This document shows positions 9,292 to 17,892 of a stretch of DNA of 64,000 nucleotides, in pieces. A program made the position numbers and the translations under genes. The stretch's first letter is position 1, and each line of letters opens with the position of its first letter. Under the pieces are notes generated by a model. The model ran no database searches and was not told the origin of the DNA. It saw only the letters and a list, made by a program, of their open reading frames with translations. The stretch comes from a virus, in IMG/VR virus record IMGVR_UViG_3300042375_000862, positions 80,040-144,039 of that record. The stretch is one strand, 5' to 3'.

Positions 9292-10026
9292 ATGAAAATA
9301 GGATTTGCTGGATGTTCACATTCCACTAATTCATATGGTTTGTGTTGGTCAACACATATGAAAAAAGATTTATTGTGTGAAACCATTGATGGATCTAGTC
9401 CTGGTGCCAGTAATGAAATGTTTATTGAGAAAGTAAAAAAAATATTGGAGAGTGAAAATAACATTGATTTTTTTATAATTCAATTAACAGATCCAAGTAG
9501 AATGATGATGGGTTTATATGGTAACGACCCACAAGAAGAATATAAAAAATACAATAACGTGGTGTACAGACCGTCAAACATTAATTGTCATAGACAAACA
9601 AATGGGATTAGTTATTACAATTTATTAATAAATGGAGGAGGAGATCTAAATAAAATATTAGATACTAACTTTTCAACAGATATTTTAGATTTTCTTCAAG
9701 AACATGTGTTAATATCGGATTATAATATGAAAATTAAAATTTTCCATACTTTAATGACATATAAAAGTTTATTTGATTATTTTGGTAAAAAAGTTTTATT
9801 TTTTAGTTGGAATGTAGATATTAAACAATTGGCAAAAGAAAATGGGTATGGTGATATAATAAAAGAATTTGATATTATTGACGGCTGTGTGGTAAATTTT
9901 ACCAAAGAAAAAAAATTAACCCCTTGCGACTCAACTCATTATGACACTGAATCACATAAAATAATCTATAATGAATTTATAAAATCAAATATAAATGATT
10001 TTATAAAAAAATATAACATAATATGA
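9292..10026 (+). CDS. SGNH/GDSL-like hydrolase
   Basis: A 244-residue protein with FAGCSHSTNSYG at the N-terminus, SSPGASNE as the second block and CDSTHYDTESH near the C-terminus, where D-x-x-H fits the SGNH catalytic pair. The block I variant GCSHS is unusual, so activity is less certain than for its neighbours. Its stop overlaps the next start as ATGA. Confidence 0.5.
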   Translation: MKIGFAGCSHSTNSYGLCWSTHMKKDLLCETIDGSSPGASNEMFIEKVKKILESENNIDFFIIQLTDPSRMMMGLYGNDPQEEYKKYNNVVYRPSNINCHRQTNGISYYNLLINGGGDLNKILDTNFSTDILDFLQEHVLISDYNMKIKIFHTLMTYKSLFDYFGKKVLFFSWNVDIKQLAKENGYGDIIKEFDIIDGCVVNFTKEKKLTPCDSTHYDTESHKIIYNEFIKSNINDFIKKYNII

Positions 10027-10646
10027 GATTGATAACATTTGGAGATAGTTGGACGGCAGGACATGGAATTGAAACTGATGTAAAATATAAAGAAGAACCA
10101 TTTCCCCACATGTTCATTCAAAAATTAAGAGATATGAACTCATGGCCAAGATGGGTTTCAGATAAATTAAAATGTGAATATGTTAATTTAGGTGTTTGTG
10201 GTTATGGTAATGAATACATTTTAAAAGATTTAAAAGAAACAGTTGAGAACGGATTCATTAATAAAGATGATATCGTTTTAGTAATGTTATCCTACCCATA
10301 TCGTTATAAATCAAAAGACATTCACAATGTGGTTGAAATATACCTATTGATGGAAGAATTATTAGAGGGATATAAACATTTTTATTTTAATTCATTTTAT
10401 CCATCATTTAGAGAAGAAGATGTTGACACTAAAAAATTACCAAAATATTTTATAAACCCCGACGGATGTGTATCCGATACATTAAGAAAGTACGAAATAA
10501 AAAATGATATTGGCGTTTGGGAGTATGGGAGTAGAAGTGTTTGGAATGATGAAAATAATTTTTGGGAGGGAGACTATCATCCAAATTCATTAGGTTATAA
10601 ACTAATAGGTAAATACATTTATCAAGAAATTAAAAAATTTTTATGA
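10023..10646 (+). CDS. SGNH/GDSL-like hydrolase
   Basis: A 207-residue protein with the clearest SGNH signature of the set: ITFGDSWTAGHG at residues 3-14, GVCGYGNEY as the Gly/Asn block and GDYHPNSLGYKLI as the Asp/His block near the C-terminus. Length is normal for a single-domain SGNH esterase. No export signal is seen. It overlaps genes on both sides through ATGA junctions, so it is one link of a tightly coupled chain. Confidence 0.75.
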   Translation: MRLITFGDSWTAGHGIETDVKYKEEPFPHMFIQKLRDMNSWPRWVSDKLKCEYVNLGVCGYGNEYILKDLKETVENGFINKDDIVLVMLSYPYRYKSKDIHNVVEIYLLMEELLEGYKHFYFNSFYPSFREEDVDTKKLPKYFINPDGCVSDTLRKYEIKNDIGVWEYGSRSVWNDENNFWEGDYHPNSLGYKLIGKYIYQEIKKFL

Positions 10647-11353
10647 CCTATTTAGAAATTTGGAATAAGCATCTTGAGAACATGAAGAAAAAATTGGTAG
10701 ATTATGTACCATCATTACCAGTTGATTCTGATTACTTTGCCGTTATTGTTGAACCAAGAATAGATGAAAATATTGAGACAATAATAAAGACCGTTATGTA
10801 TTATTTAGAAGACTCAAGTAAAAAGTGGGGATTACAGATTTTTCATGGAACTAAAAATATTGAACAAATATTAAACATTACAAAAAATTGGGATAACGTT
10901 TCTTTAATGAATTTAGGTACGGACAATTTAACAAAAAGAGAATATAACGATATGATGATGACTACCGATTTTTGGAAAAAAGTTAAAGGTAAAAAAATAT
11001 TATCATTTCAAAACGATTCGATATTAATAAGAGGAGGTATCGATAAGTTTTTAAAATACGATTACATTGGTGCTCCATGGATAAAACCAAAGGAGGGATA
11101 TTTTGTGGGTAATGGTGGACTCTCATTAAGAAATAAGGATAAGATGATTGAAATATGTACATTAAATGATGACAAATCAAATATACCACTAGAAGACATA
11201 TTTTTTGTTAAAAATTTAAAAGGAGAAGGGGTTGCCGATATTGAAACCGCATATAATTTTAGTATGGAGGACATTTTTTCAGAACATGCAATGGGATTAC
11301 ATAACCCAATTAAAATTGACCCCAATTTATTAGAAAAGGTGTTGTTATTTTAA
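10643..11353 (+). CDS. DUF5672-like glycosyltransferase
   Basis: A 236-residue protein with features of the DUF5672 family, which has a GT-A-like fold: an initial EPR segment, GLQIFHGTKN, FQNDSILIR at the position of the metal-binding acidic motif, YDYIGAPW and VGNGGLSLRNK. These are the most conserved family positions as I know them. It probably transfers a sugar in the same pathway as the neighbouring genes. It ends the first co-translated block; a promoter follows. Confidence 0.65.
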   Translation: MTYLEIWNKHLENMKKKLVDYVPSLPVDSDYFAVIVEPRIDENIETIIKTVMYYLEDSSKKWGLQIFHGTKNIEQILNITKNWDNVSLMNLGTDNLTKREYNDMMMTTDFWKKVKGKKILSFQNDSILIRGGIDKFLKYDYIGAPWIKPKEGYFVGNGGLSLRNKDKMIEICTLNDDKSNIPLEDIFFVKNLKGEGVADIETAYNFSMEDIFSEHAMGLHNPIKIDPNLLEKVLLF

Positions 11354-11372
11354 TATTTTTTAGTTATATTAT
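11342..11372 (+). promoter_or_regulatory. Bacteroidota-type promoter before ColD-like gene
   Basis: TTG, 20 bases, then TATATTAT, 20 bases before the ATG at 11393. The upstream element lies inside the last codons of the preceding gene. Confidence 0.45.
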
Positions 11373-11392
11373 GTTATATATAAAACATAATT

Positions 11393-12574
11393 ATGAATTA
11401 CAAATGGCCTCTTATTAATGACAACGTAAGTCAAAAAGATAGAGAAGTTTTATCTGATTTTATACTATCAAATCAAAGACTCACAAATGGATTAAAAGTC
11501 CGTGAGTTCGAGGATATATGGTCTAAGTGGTTGGGTACCAAACACTCTGTAATGGTTAACTCAGGGGCATCAGGTAATTTCCTATCAATTGCATTAGTTA
11601 AAGAACTTTACGGTATCGGTGAAGTTATTGTACCACCATTAGGTTGGGTTTCCGATATATCATCTGTTGTTCAATTAGGAATGACACCCGTGTTTGTTGA
11701 CATCTCAATGGATAATTTATCAATCACCGCCGAAAATATTGAAAAAGCAATTACACCACAAACAAAGGCGATAGTTCTTGTACATTGTTTAGGTTTCAAC
11801 GCCATTAATGAAAAGATTTTAGAAATTTCCAAGAAATATAATTTAGTATTAATTGAAGATTGTTGTGAAGCACACGGAGCAACATTTAAGGGTCAGAAAG
11901 TGGGTTCATTTGGTGATATATCAATATTCTCTTTTTATTTTGGACATCACATCACAACCATTGAAGGTGGTATGGTATGTGTTAATGATGATAATGCGAA
12001 TGACATAGTTCGTTTATTTAGGTCACACGGAATGACAAGAGAAGGGTCACAAGAACTCCAAGATAACTTTGTTCGTAATTATCCTGAATTAAATCCTCTT
12101 TTTACTTTTGCCGTTGCCGGATTCAATGTGAGAAGTACTGAAATAAATGCCGTATTAGGTATTGAACAAATGAATAGAATTGATTCAAATGTGGATAAAC
12201 GTAGACATAATTTTAAGGTATGGTTAGATAATTTAGATAATCATAAATTTTATACCGAATTTGATGTGGAAGGTAATAGCAATTTTGCGTTACCTCTCAT
12301 AATGAAAAAGGGATATGAGGATAGGTTTAATATTAATGATGATTTTAGTGGCGTTAGAGATATTTTAGATTTATCAGGTGTGGAATATAGATTGGGCACT
12401 GCGGGTGGTGGTAATCAAGCATTACAACCATATCTAAAAAAATACGAACATCGTATTGAAGGTGAATTAACCAATGTAAATTATGTACATAGTAATTCAC
12501 TTTATATTGGTAATCATACTGATTTAAATGACGACCAAATAATAAATTTATGTAAAATGTTAAACAATGTTTAA
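11393..12574 (+). CDS. ColD-like PLP sugar 3-dehydratase (DegT fold)
   Basis: A 393-residue DegT/DnrJ/EryC1-fold protein. The N-terminal SGASGNFLS and the EDCCEAHGATFKGQKVGSFGD segment are typical of sugar aminotransferases. At the position where aminotransferases have the PLP-binding lysine (SF-x3-K-x-x-x-x-GEGG), this protein has SFYFGHHITTIEGG with His185. Histidine here is the hallmark of GDP-4-keto-6-deoxymannose 3-dehydratase (ColD) and of the CDP-sugar enzyme E1. The length matches ColD (about 388) and I see no C-terminal cysteine cluster as in E1. It therefore probably removes the C3 hydroxyl of a 4-keto-6-deoxy nucleotide sugar. A GDP-mannose dehydratase-like gene lies nearby. Confidence 0.75.
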   Translation: MNYKWPLINDNVSQKDREVLSDFILSNQRLTNGLKVREFEDIWSKWLGTKHSVMVNSGASGNFLSIALVKELYGIGEVIVPPLGWVSDISSVVQLGMTPVFVDISMDNLSITAENIEKAITPQTKAIVLVHCLGFNAINEKILEISKKYNLVLIEDCCEAHGATFKGQKVGSFGDISIFSFYFGHHITTIEGGMVCVNDDNANDIVRLFRSHGMTREGSQELQDNFVRNYPELNPLFTFAVAGFNVRSTEINAVLGIEQMNRIDSNVDKRRHNFKVWLDNLDNHKFYTEFDVEGNSNFALPLIMKKGYEDRFNINDDFSGVRDILDLSGVEYRLGTAGGGNQALQPYLKKYEHRIEGELTNVNYVHSNSLYIGNHTDLNDDQIINLCKMLNNV

Positions 12575-13538
12575 AGATAAAAAAGTTTTAATTACTGGAG
12601 GTGGAGGAATGATTGGTAGATCATTGATAAACCAATTAATTGATAAGGAATGTAAAATATATATTGCAGATTTAACAACCCCAACAGATTTACCCGAAGG
12701 TGTTGAACATTTACAAGTTGATTTAAGATTCTTTGACAATTGTTTGGATATTTGTAAAGGAATGAACTATGTTTTTCATTTAGCGGGAGTTAAAGGGTCA
12801 CCTAAAATGTGTATGGAACAACCCGTGGATTTCATGGTTCCAATGTTACAGTTTAATACAAATATGATTCAAGCGGCATACGAGGCAAATGTAGATTGGT
12901 TTTTATATACCAGTTCAGTCGGTGTTTATTCACCCGCGGAAGTATTTCAAGAAGATAGTGTTTGGTCAACATTTCCATCACCAAATGATAGATTTGCGGG
13001 ATGGACTAAAAGAATGGGTGAATTACAAACCGAATCGTATAAAATACAATATGGCTTTGATAGATTCTCAATTGTGAGACCGGCCAATGTATACGGACCT
13101 TACGATAACTTCAACCCAACAAATGCCATGGTTGTACCATCATTAATTAGAAAGGCAAATGAAAATGATATATTAGATGTATTTGGAGACGGAACAGCGG
13201 TTAGAGATTTTATCTTTGCAGATGATGTCGCAAGAGGTATGGTATTTGCGGTAGAAAATAAAATAACACAACCTTTAAATTTAGGTTCAGGTAAAAAACA
13301 TACAATAGGGGATGTCGTTGATTTAGTTACAAAACATTCAAGTAGAGATAATACGGTAAAATATAACCCAAGTGGAATTAAAGGCGATGATATTAGATTG
13401 TTTGATATGACAAGAGCAAATTCATATGGATTTGAACCACAAACAAGTTTAGAGGAAGGTATTAAGTTAACAACGGAATGGTATTTAAATAATAAAGATA
13501 TTTTAGATAAAAGGTATAACCCATTTGTAAATCATTAA
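12567..13538 (+). CDS. NAD-dependent epimerase/reductase (extended SDR)
   Basis: A 323-residue extended SDR with VLITGGGGMIG at the N-terminus, HLAG, YTSSVGVY and RPANVYGPYDNF. At the usual Y-x3-K catalytic site it reads FAGWTKRMGE, so the lysine is kept but the tyrosine position is alanine; I believe related GDP-fucose-synthase-like proteins share this. Together with the ColD-like gene it overlaps by 8 bases, it could carry out epimerisation and 4-keto reduction of a 3,6-dideoxy sugar, but the altered site makes the chemistry uncertain. Confidence 0.7.
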   Translation: MFKDKKVLITGGGGMIGRSLINQLIDKECKIYIADLTTPTDLPEGVEHLQVDLRFFDNCLDICKGMNYVFHLAGVKGSPKMCMEQPVDFMVPMLQFNTNMIQAAYEANVDWFLYTSSVGVYSPAEVFQEDSVWSTFPSPNDRFAGWTKRMGELQTESYKIQYGFDRFSIVRPANVYGPYDNFNPTNAMVVPSLIRKANENDILDVFGDGTAVRDFIFADDVARGMVFAVENKITQPLNLGSGKKHTIGDVVDLVTKHSSRDNTVKYNPSGIKGDDIRLFDMTRANSYGFEPQTSLEEGIKLTTEWYLNNKDILDKRYNPFVNH

Positions 13539-13539
13539 T

Positions 13540-14490
13540 ATGAGTAATTTTTTAGAAGGAAAAACAGTAGTAGTAACCGGTGGTTCAGGTTTTATTGGAT
13601 CACATTTTTTATTGGAGTTAATAGAAAGGGGTGCCGATGTAAGAACACACACACATAATAAACCACTTCAAGTTAGTGATGATAAAATTAAAGTGATTAA
13701 AAACATTGATTTAACAAACTTGAATGATTGTTTAATATTAACACAAGGGGCGGACTATGTAATTCATTGTGGGGGAAGTATCGCTCACCCATCAACCGTA
13801 CCAACGGATGTTCAAATATCATTAAATCAATTAACAATTATTGGTAATGTATTGGAAGCATGTGCGAAAAATAAAGTTAAAAGATTTTTAGATTTAAATA
13901 GTTCCACTGGTTATCCTGATATTCGTAGACCATTAACCGAAGATGAGTTTTGGGTAGATGAACCATATAAATCATATTATGGTTATGGTTGGATGAGAAG
14001 GTATAGAGAGAAGTTAATGGAACACGTATCAAGATTTTCAGGATTAGAAATTGCTTTGGCGAGATGTACCGCAATATTTGGACCATATGATAATTTTGAT
14101 TTAAAAACTTGTCATGTTGTTCCCGCTTTAATTAAAAGACATTTAAGTGGAGAAGACCCGTTTGTGATATGGGGAACACCTGATGTTGTAAGAGATTTCT
14201 TATATGTTAAAGACGTCGTAAACGGAGCACTATTAATATTGGAGAAAGGTGAATCAATGAGACCATATAATTTAGGATATGGTGGTGGAATCACAATAGG
14301 TGAGATTGTAGACACTATTTTGAAAGTTACAGGTGAAAGACCAAAAGTTGAATACGATGTCACAAAACCCACCACAATCCCATTTAGAGCGGTGAGTATA
14401 GATAGAATAAAAAATGAATTAGGATTTGAACCTAATTATACTTTTGAACAAGGAATAAAAGAAACCATTGATTGGTACATAAAAAAATGA
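13540..14490 (+). CDS. NAD-dependent epimerase/dehydratase (extended SDR)
   Basis: A 316-residue extended SDR: VVVTGGSGFIGSHF, HCGGS, LNSSTGYPD, then YGYGWMRRYREKLME and RCTAIFGPYDNFD. The catalytic Y-x3-K reads Y-G-W-M-R, so the lysine is replaced by arginine. Its RDFLYVKDVV segment fits nucleotide-sugar binding. It starts one base after the stop of the preceding SDR gene, giving two adjacent SDRs with complementary active-site changes. The likely role is nucleotide-sugar epimerisation; the exact reaction is unknown. Confidence 0.7.
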   Translation: MSNFLEGKTVVVTGGSGFIGSHFLLELIERGADVRTHTHNKPLQVSDDKIKVIKNIDLTNLNDCLILTQGADYVIHCGGSIAHPSTVPTDVQISLNQLTIIGNVLEACAKNKVKRFLDLNSSTGYPDIRRPLTEDEFWVDEPYKSYYGYGWMRRYREKLMEHVSRFSGLEIALARCTAIFGPYDNFDLKTCHVVPALIKRHLSGEDPFVIWGTPDVVRDFLYVKDVVNGALLILEKGESMRPYNLGYGGGITIGEIVDTILKVTGERPKVEYDVTKPTTIPFRAVSIDRIKNELGFEPNYTFEQGIKETIDWYIKK

Positions 14491-15608
14491 ATAATAATTT
14501 AAGTATTATATTTCCAAATGATTTAAATCAAAAAAATTTATTATCACTAGTAAATAAAATAATAGAAAAAAAGTCTAAACATTACATTCTATGGTCGTTA
14601 GATGAGGGAATTGAACCGAGTTTTGATGAATATTTACAATGGAACTATTTCATTAATGACAATCATTGTGAAAATGTTAAAACATTAGAAAAAACACTAT
14701 TAGAACATAATATAATATTATACGTCCTTACATGTGCGGACGATAGAAGTGAAATCAACAGAAATGTTTTTTATAGACCAATTGAAAATGTTAAATTTAT
14801 ATTTTGGCCAACATATTATTTACACTACACATATTATGGTTTAAAAGATATTAGAAACAAAAAAAGACAAGAAGATAAAATTGATAAATTATTTTTGTGT
14901 CTAAATGGTAAATATAGGTATCATAGAGCAGTATTAATGGATAAGTTAAGTGAAAACAATTTAATTGATGAGGGATTAATTTCTTGGAATGCGATTTATG
15001 AAAATGAATGTTTAAATAAACATGAATTTAAACATTGGGATGGTAAAATACTTAAAATTGATGACTTTGATTTTGAATATAAACAAACGGAATACTCTGA
15101 ATTAGTTCTCAACAATACGACATATTTCAATTTAGTTACCGAAACTACTGAATGGAATGATTGTCTCATGATTACAGAAAAAACGTATAAACCAATATTA
15201 TATGAACAACCTTTTCTATGTGTAGGTTCCATGTATCAAAATAAAATATTGGAAAAATATAATTTTAAATTATATGATGAAATTTTTGAATATGATTTTG
15301 ATGTTCAAAATAATTTTGATAGTAGAATAGACGGTATTGTTTACAACGTGTCCAAATTGAGACATAAAAATTTAAAAGATTTGTATGAAATAACCAAAGA
15401 AAAGGTATTTTTTAATAAAAATAATGCATTAAGTATCATTAAAAATGACCCATATATACCAAAAGAAATCGTAGATATGTTTAAAACATATAATGAAGAA
15501 TTTAAAGACGGATTAAAAACATTCAATCTAGTGTATAATAATCAATATGTTTTTGAAAATAACGTTAAATTAGATATAATTGATGAAATTTTTAAACATA
15601 AAATCTAA
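14487..15608 (+). CDS. Glycosyltransferase-like protein (TEK/HR family)
   Basis: A 373-residue family member resembling the N-terminal half of the 792-residue protein. The blocks are LFLCLNGKYRYHR and LVTET...MITEKTYKPILYEQPF, followed by NKILEKYNFKLYDE. The ATG at 14487 is chosen because it forms an ATGA overlap with the upstream stop and has an A-rich leader; an in-frame TTG 15 bases earlier is less likely. Unlike the longer members it has no separate N-terminal NLVYD domain, but a short FNLVYNNQ segment occurs near its C-terminus, which may be a remnant of a second unit. Confidence 0.5.
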   Translation: MNNNLSIIFPNDLNQKNLLSLVNKIIEKKSKHYILWSLDEGIEPSFDEYLQWNYFINDNHCENVKTLEKTLLEHNIILYVLTCADDRSEINRNVFYRPIENVKFIFWPTYYLHYTYYGLKDIRNKKRQEDKIDKLFLCLNGKYRYHRAVLMDKLSENNLIDEGLISWNAIYENECLNKHEFKHWDGKILKIDDFDFEYKQTEYSELVLNNTTYFNLVTETTEWNDCLMITEKTYKPILYEQPFLCVGSMYQNKILEKYNFKLYDEIFEYDFDVQNNFDSRIDGIVYNVSKLRHKNLKDLYEITKEKVFFNKNNALSIIKNDPYIPKEIVDMFKTYNEEFKDGLKTFNLVYNNQYVFENNVKLDIIDEIFKHKI

Positions 15609-15669
15609 ATTTGATTGTTTAAAATGTGAGGAATAATGATTATAATATGAAATAAATTAGAATTAAAAT

Positions 15670-16680
15670 ATGAAGAACGTATTAATAACTGGGATTTGTG
15701 GAATGGTTGGATCACACTTAGCCGATTTTCTATTAGAAAAAACAGATTGGAAAATTTATGGATTTGCAAGATGGATTGATTCAATGGATAATTTGGAACA
15801 TTTAACGGAAAGAATTAATAAGAAAGATAGAGTTGAGTTGATTTATGGTGATTTAAATGATTTATCATCTTTAATTAATGCGGTTAACATATCTAAACCT
15901 GACTATGTGTTCCATTTAGGTGGACAATCTTACCCACAGACAAGTTTTATCGCACCAGTTGAAACTCTACAAACAAATATTATAGGTACAACAAACCTAT
16001 TGGAGGCATTGAAAAACTCAGATTATAAAAATGCTAAAATACATGTTTGTGCGTCAAGTGAAGTATTTGGTAGGGTACCCAAAGAAAAACTACCAATTGA
16101 TGAAGAATGTAGTTTTCATCCAGCATCCCCATATGCAATATCTAAAATAGGTACTGATTTGATTGGTAGGTATTATGGTGAGGCGTTTGGGATGACAGTG
16201 ATGACAACACGTATGTTTACACATACAGGACCAAGAAGAGGTGATGTATTTTCAGAATCCACATTTGCTAAACAAGTGGCAATGATTGAAGTTGGTTTAC
16301 AAGAACCTAAGATTTACGTGGGTAATTTAGAATCACTTAGAACTTATGCGGACGTTAGAGATGCGGTAAATGCTTATTACACTTTACTTACAGTAAACCC
16401 AATAGGAGGTGAATATTATAATATTGGAGGAACTTATACGTGTAAAATTTCGGACGTACTTAATTTTTTCTTAGAAAGGTCCACAGTTAAAAATATTGAA
16501 GTAATTGTTGATCCGGAAAGATTAAGACCAATTGATGCAGATTTACAGGTACCAAACACTGATAAATTTAAAAACCATACCGGATGGGAACCATCAATTT
16601 CATTTGAACAAACAATGGGTGATTTATTGGAATATTGGAGAAATAAAGTAAAAAACGGTCGTACCTTTTTAAATAGATAA
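15670..16680 (+). CDS. gmd: GDP-mannose 4,6-dehydratase-like SDR
   Basis: A 336-residue extended SDR. The N-terminus VLITGICGMVGSHL binds NAD. HLGGQSYPQTSFIAPVETL, SSEVFGRVP and SPYAISKIGTDLIGRYYGEAFGM hold the catalytic Ser, Tyr and Lys; FTHTGPRRGDVF matches the NHESPRRGE block of GDP-mannose dehydratases. It would convert a nucleotide hexose, probably GDP-mannose, to the 4-keto-6-deoxy sugar that a ColD-like enzyme uses. CDP-glucose 4,6-dehydratase is a possible alternative. A 61-base spacer separates it from the preceding gene. Confidence 0.7.
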   Translation: MKNVLITGICGMVGSHLADFLLEKTDWKIYGFARWIDSMDNLEHLTERINKKDRVELIYGDLNDLSSLINAVNISKPDYVFHLGGQSYPQTSFIAPVETLQTNIIGTTNLLEALKNSDYKNAKIHVCASSEVFGRVPKEKLPIDEECSFHPASPYAISKIGTDLIGRYYGEAFGMTVMTTRMFTHTGPRRGDVFSESTFAKQVAMIEVGLQEPKIYVGNLESLRTYADVRDAVNAYYTLLTVNPIGGEYYNIGGTYTCKISDVLNFFLERSTVKNIEVIVDPERLRPIDADLQVPNTDKFKNHTGWEPSISFEQTMGDLLEYWRNKVKNGRTFLNR

Positions 16681-16682
16681 TA

Positions 16683-17891
16683 ATGGAGAAACGTTTTAAT
16701 GTTGTATGTGATGGTGTGTATTTTACTGAATTTGAAATCAGAAATGAATTAGAATCTTCCCCATCAAGAAATGTACATAATTTAAAAATATGTAACATTG
16801 ATGACGTTTCTGAAACACCAAACGAAAATTTTTATTATATCATAACAAAAATTGGTGAGTATTTAAATTTCACAAATGAAATTGACATCGTAAAAACTAT
16901 ACCAAATGAAATTAAAAATTGTTTTATTAATAATGAAAATTTTAAAATAATTTTTTTAGAATTAAACGAATCAGATTTTGATGAGACAATTGAAATGGTT
17001 GATTATAGATTAAAAAAAGAAAACTTAAACCCAAAAAGAGTTTATTACATAAATGCCAATCATAAAATTGGAAATTTAAAAAATAAAAACAATAGTGATA
17101 TTAATGTTTACACAATAAATCACGGACAATATGTTAATTGTTTCAGATTATCTTTAACAAATCCTGAATTTATATTAGAAAAAGAATTTTTATTTATGAC
17201 ACATAATAGATCAATGAAATCCCATAGGTTGGGTTTATTGTGTTTATTAAAAAAATATGATATTTTAGATAATGTTGATTGGAGTTTACTTAGAGGGAGT
17301 GTGTTAAAAAATATGTTTAATGATGATGACATATTTGCTGAATGGTTTTTTAGTAATGTTTTTAGTGATGAAATTACAATCAGTTTAAAAAACGAAATAA
17401 AATATTTTGCGGATTTGGGGAATAGAAAAAGTAAATATGAACATGATTATGATTTTGATGGTGGAGGACATAGATATGATCATGATGATTCATATAAAGT
17501 AAAAACATATTCAAATTCATATATTAACATTACCACTGAAACTAATTTTGAGTCTAATAATATAATACATATAACTGAAAAAACGTTTACACCATTTAAT
17601 TTTTACCAAATACCTGTTTTTGTGGTCACATACCAACATGTTAAATATTTAAGAGATATGTATGGTTTTGATATGTTTGATGATTTGGTAAACCATAGTT
17701 ATGATAATGAAATTGATAATGGTAAAAGGTTATTTATGGTTGCAGATGAAATAAAAAGATTAAATGAAAATCCACAATTAATAAAAGATTTTTATAAAAA
17801 TAATGAAGAAAGATTCATAAAAAATAGAAATATAATTTTTGAAATTCTTAATGATAAAAGAGACTATAATTTTTTCCAAAGTTTAATTTAA
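16683..17891 (+). CDS. Glycosyltransferase-like protein (TEK/HR family)
   Basis: A 402-residue member similar to the protein at 473-1738 and to the C-terminal half of the 792-residue protein. The first block is FLFMTHNRSMKSHR; the second is TTETNFES...HITEKTFTPFNFYQIPVFV. The usual lysine of TEK-x-x-KP is replaced by threonine (TFTP). A DGGGHRYDHDD stretch around residue 260 is His/Asp-rich and specific to this copy. Its start follows the GDP-mannose dehydratase-like gene after a two-base gap. Confidence 0.5.
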   Translation: MEKRFNVVCDGVYFTEFEIRNELESSPSRNVHNLKICNIDDVSETPNENFYYIITKIGEYLNFTNEIDIVKTIPNEIKNCFINNENFKIIFLELNESDFDETIEMVDYRLKKENLNPKRVYYINANHKIGNLKNKNNSDINVYTINHGQYVNCFRLSLTNPEFILEKEFLFMTHNRSMKSHRLGLLCLLKKYDILDNVDWSLLRGSVLKNMFNDDDIFAEWFFSNVFSDEITISLKNEIKYFADLGNRKSKYEHDYDFDGGGHRYDHDDSYKVKTYSNSYINITTETNFESNNIIHITEKTFTPFNFYQIPVFVVTYQHVKYLRDMYGFDMFDDLVNHSYDNEIDNGKRLFMVADEIKRLNENPQLIKDFYKNNEERFIKNRNIIFEILNDKRDYNFFQSLI

Positions 17892-17892
17892 T

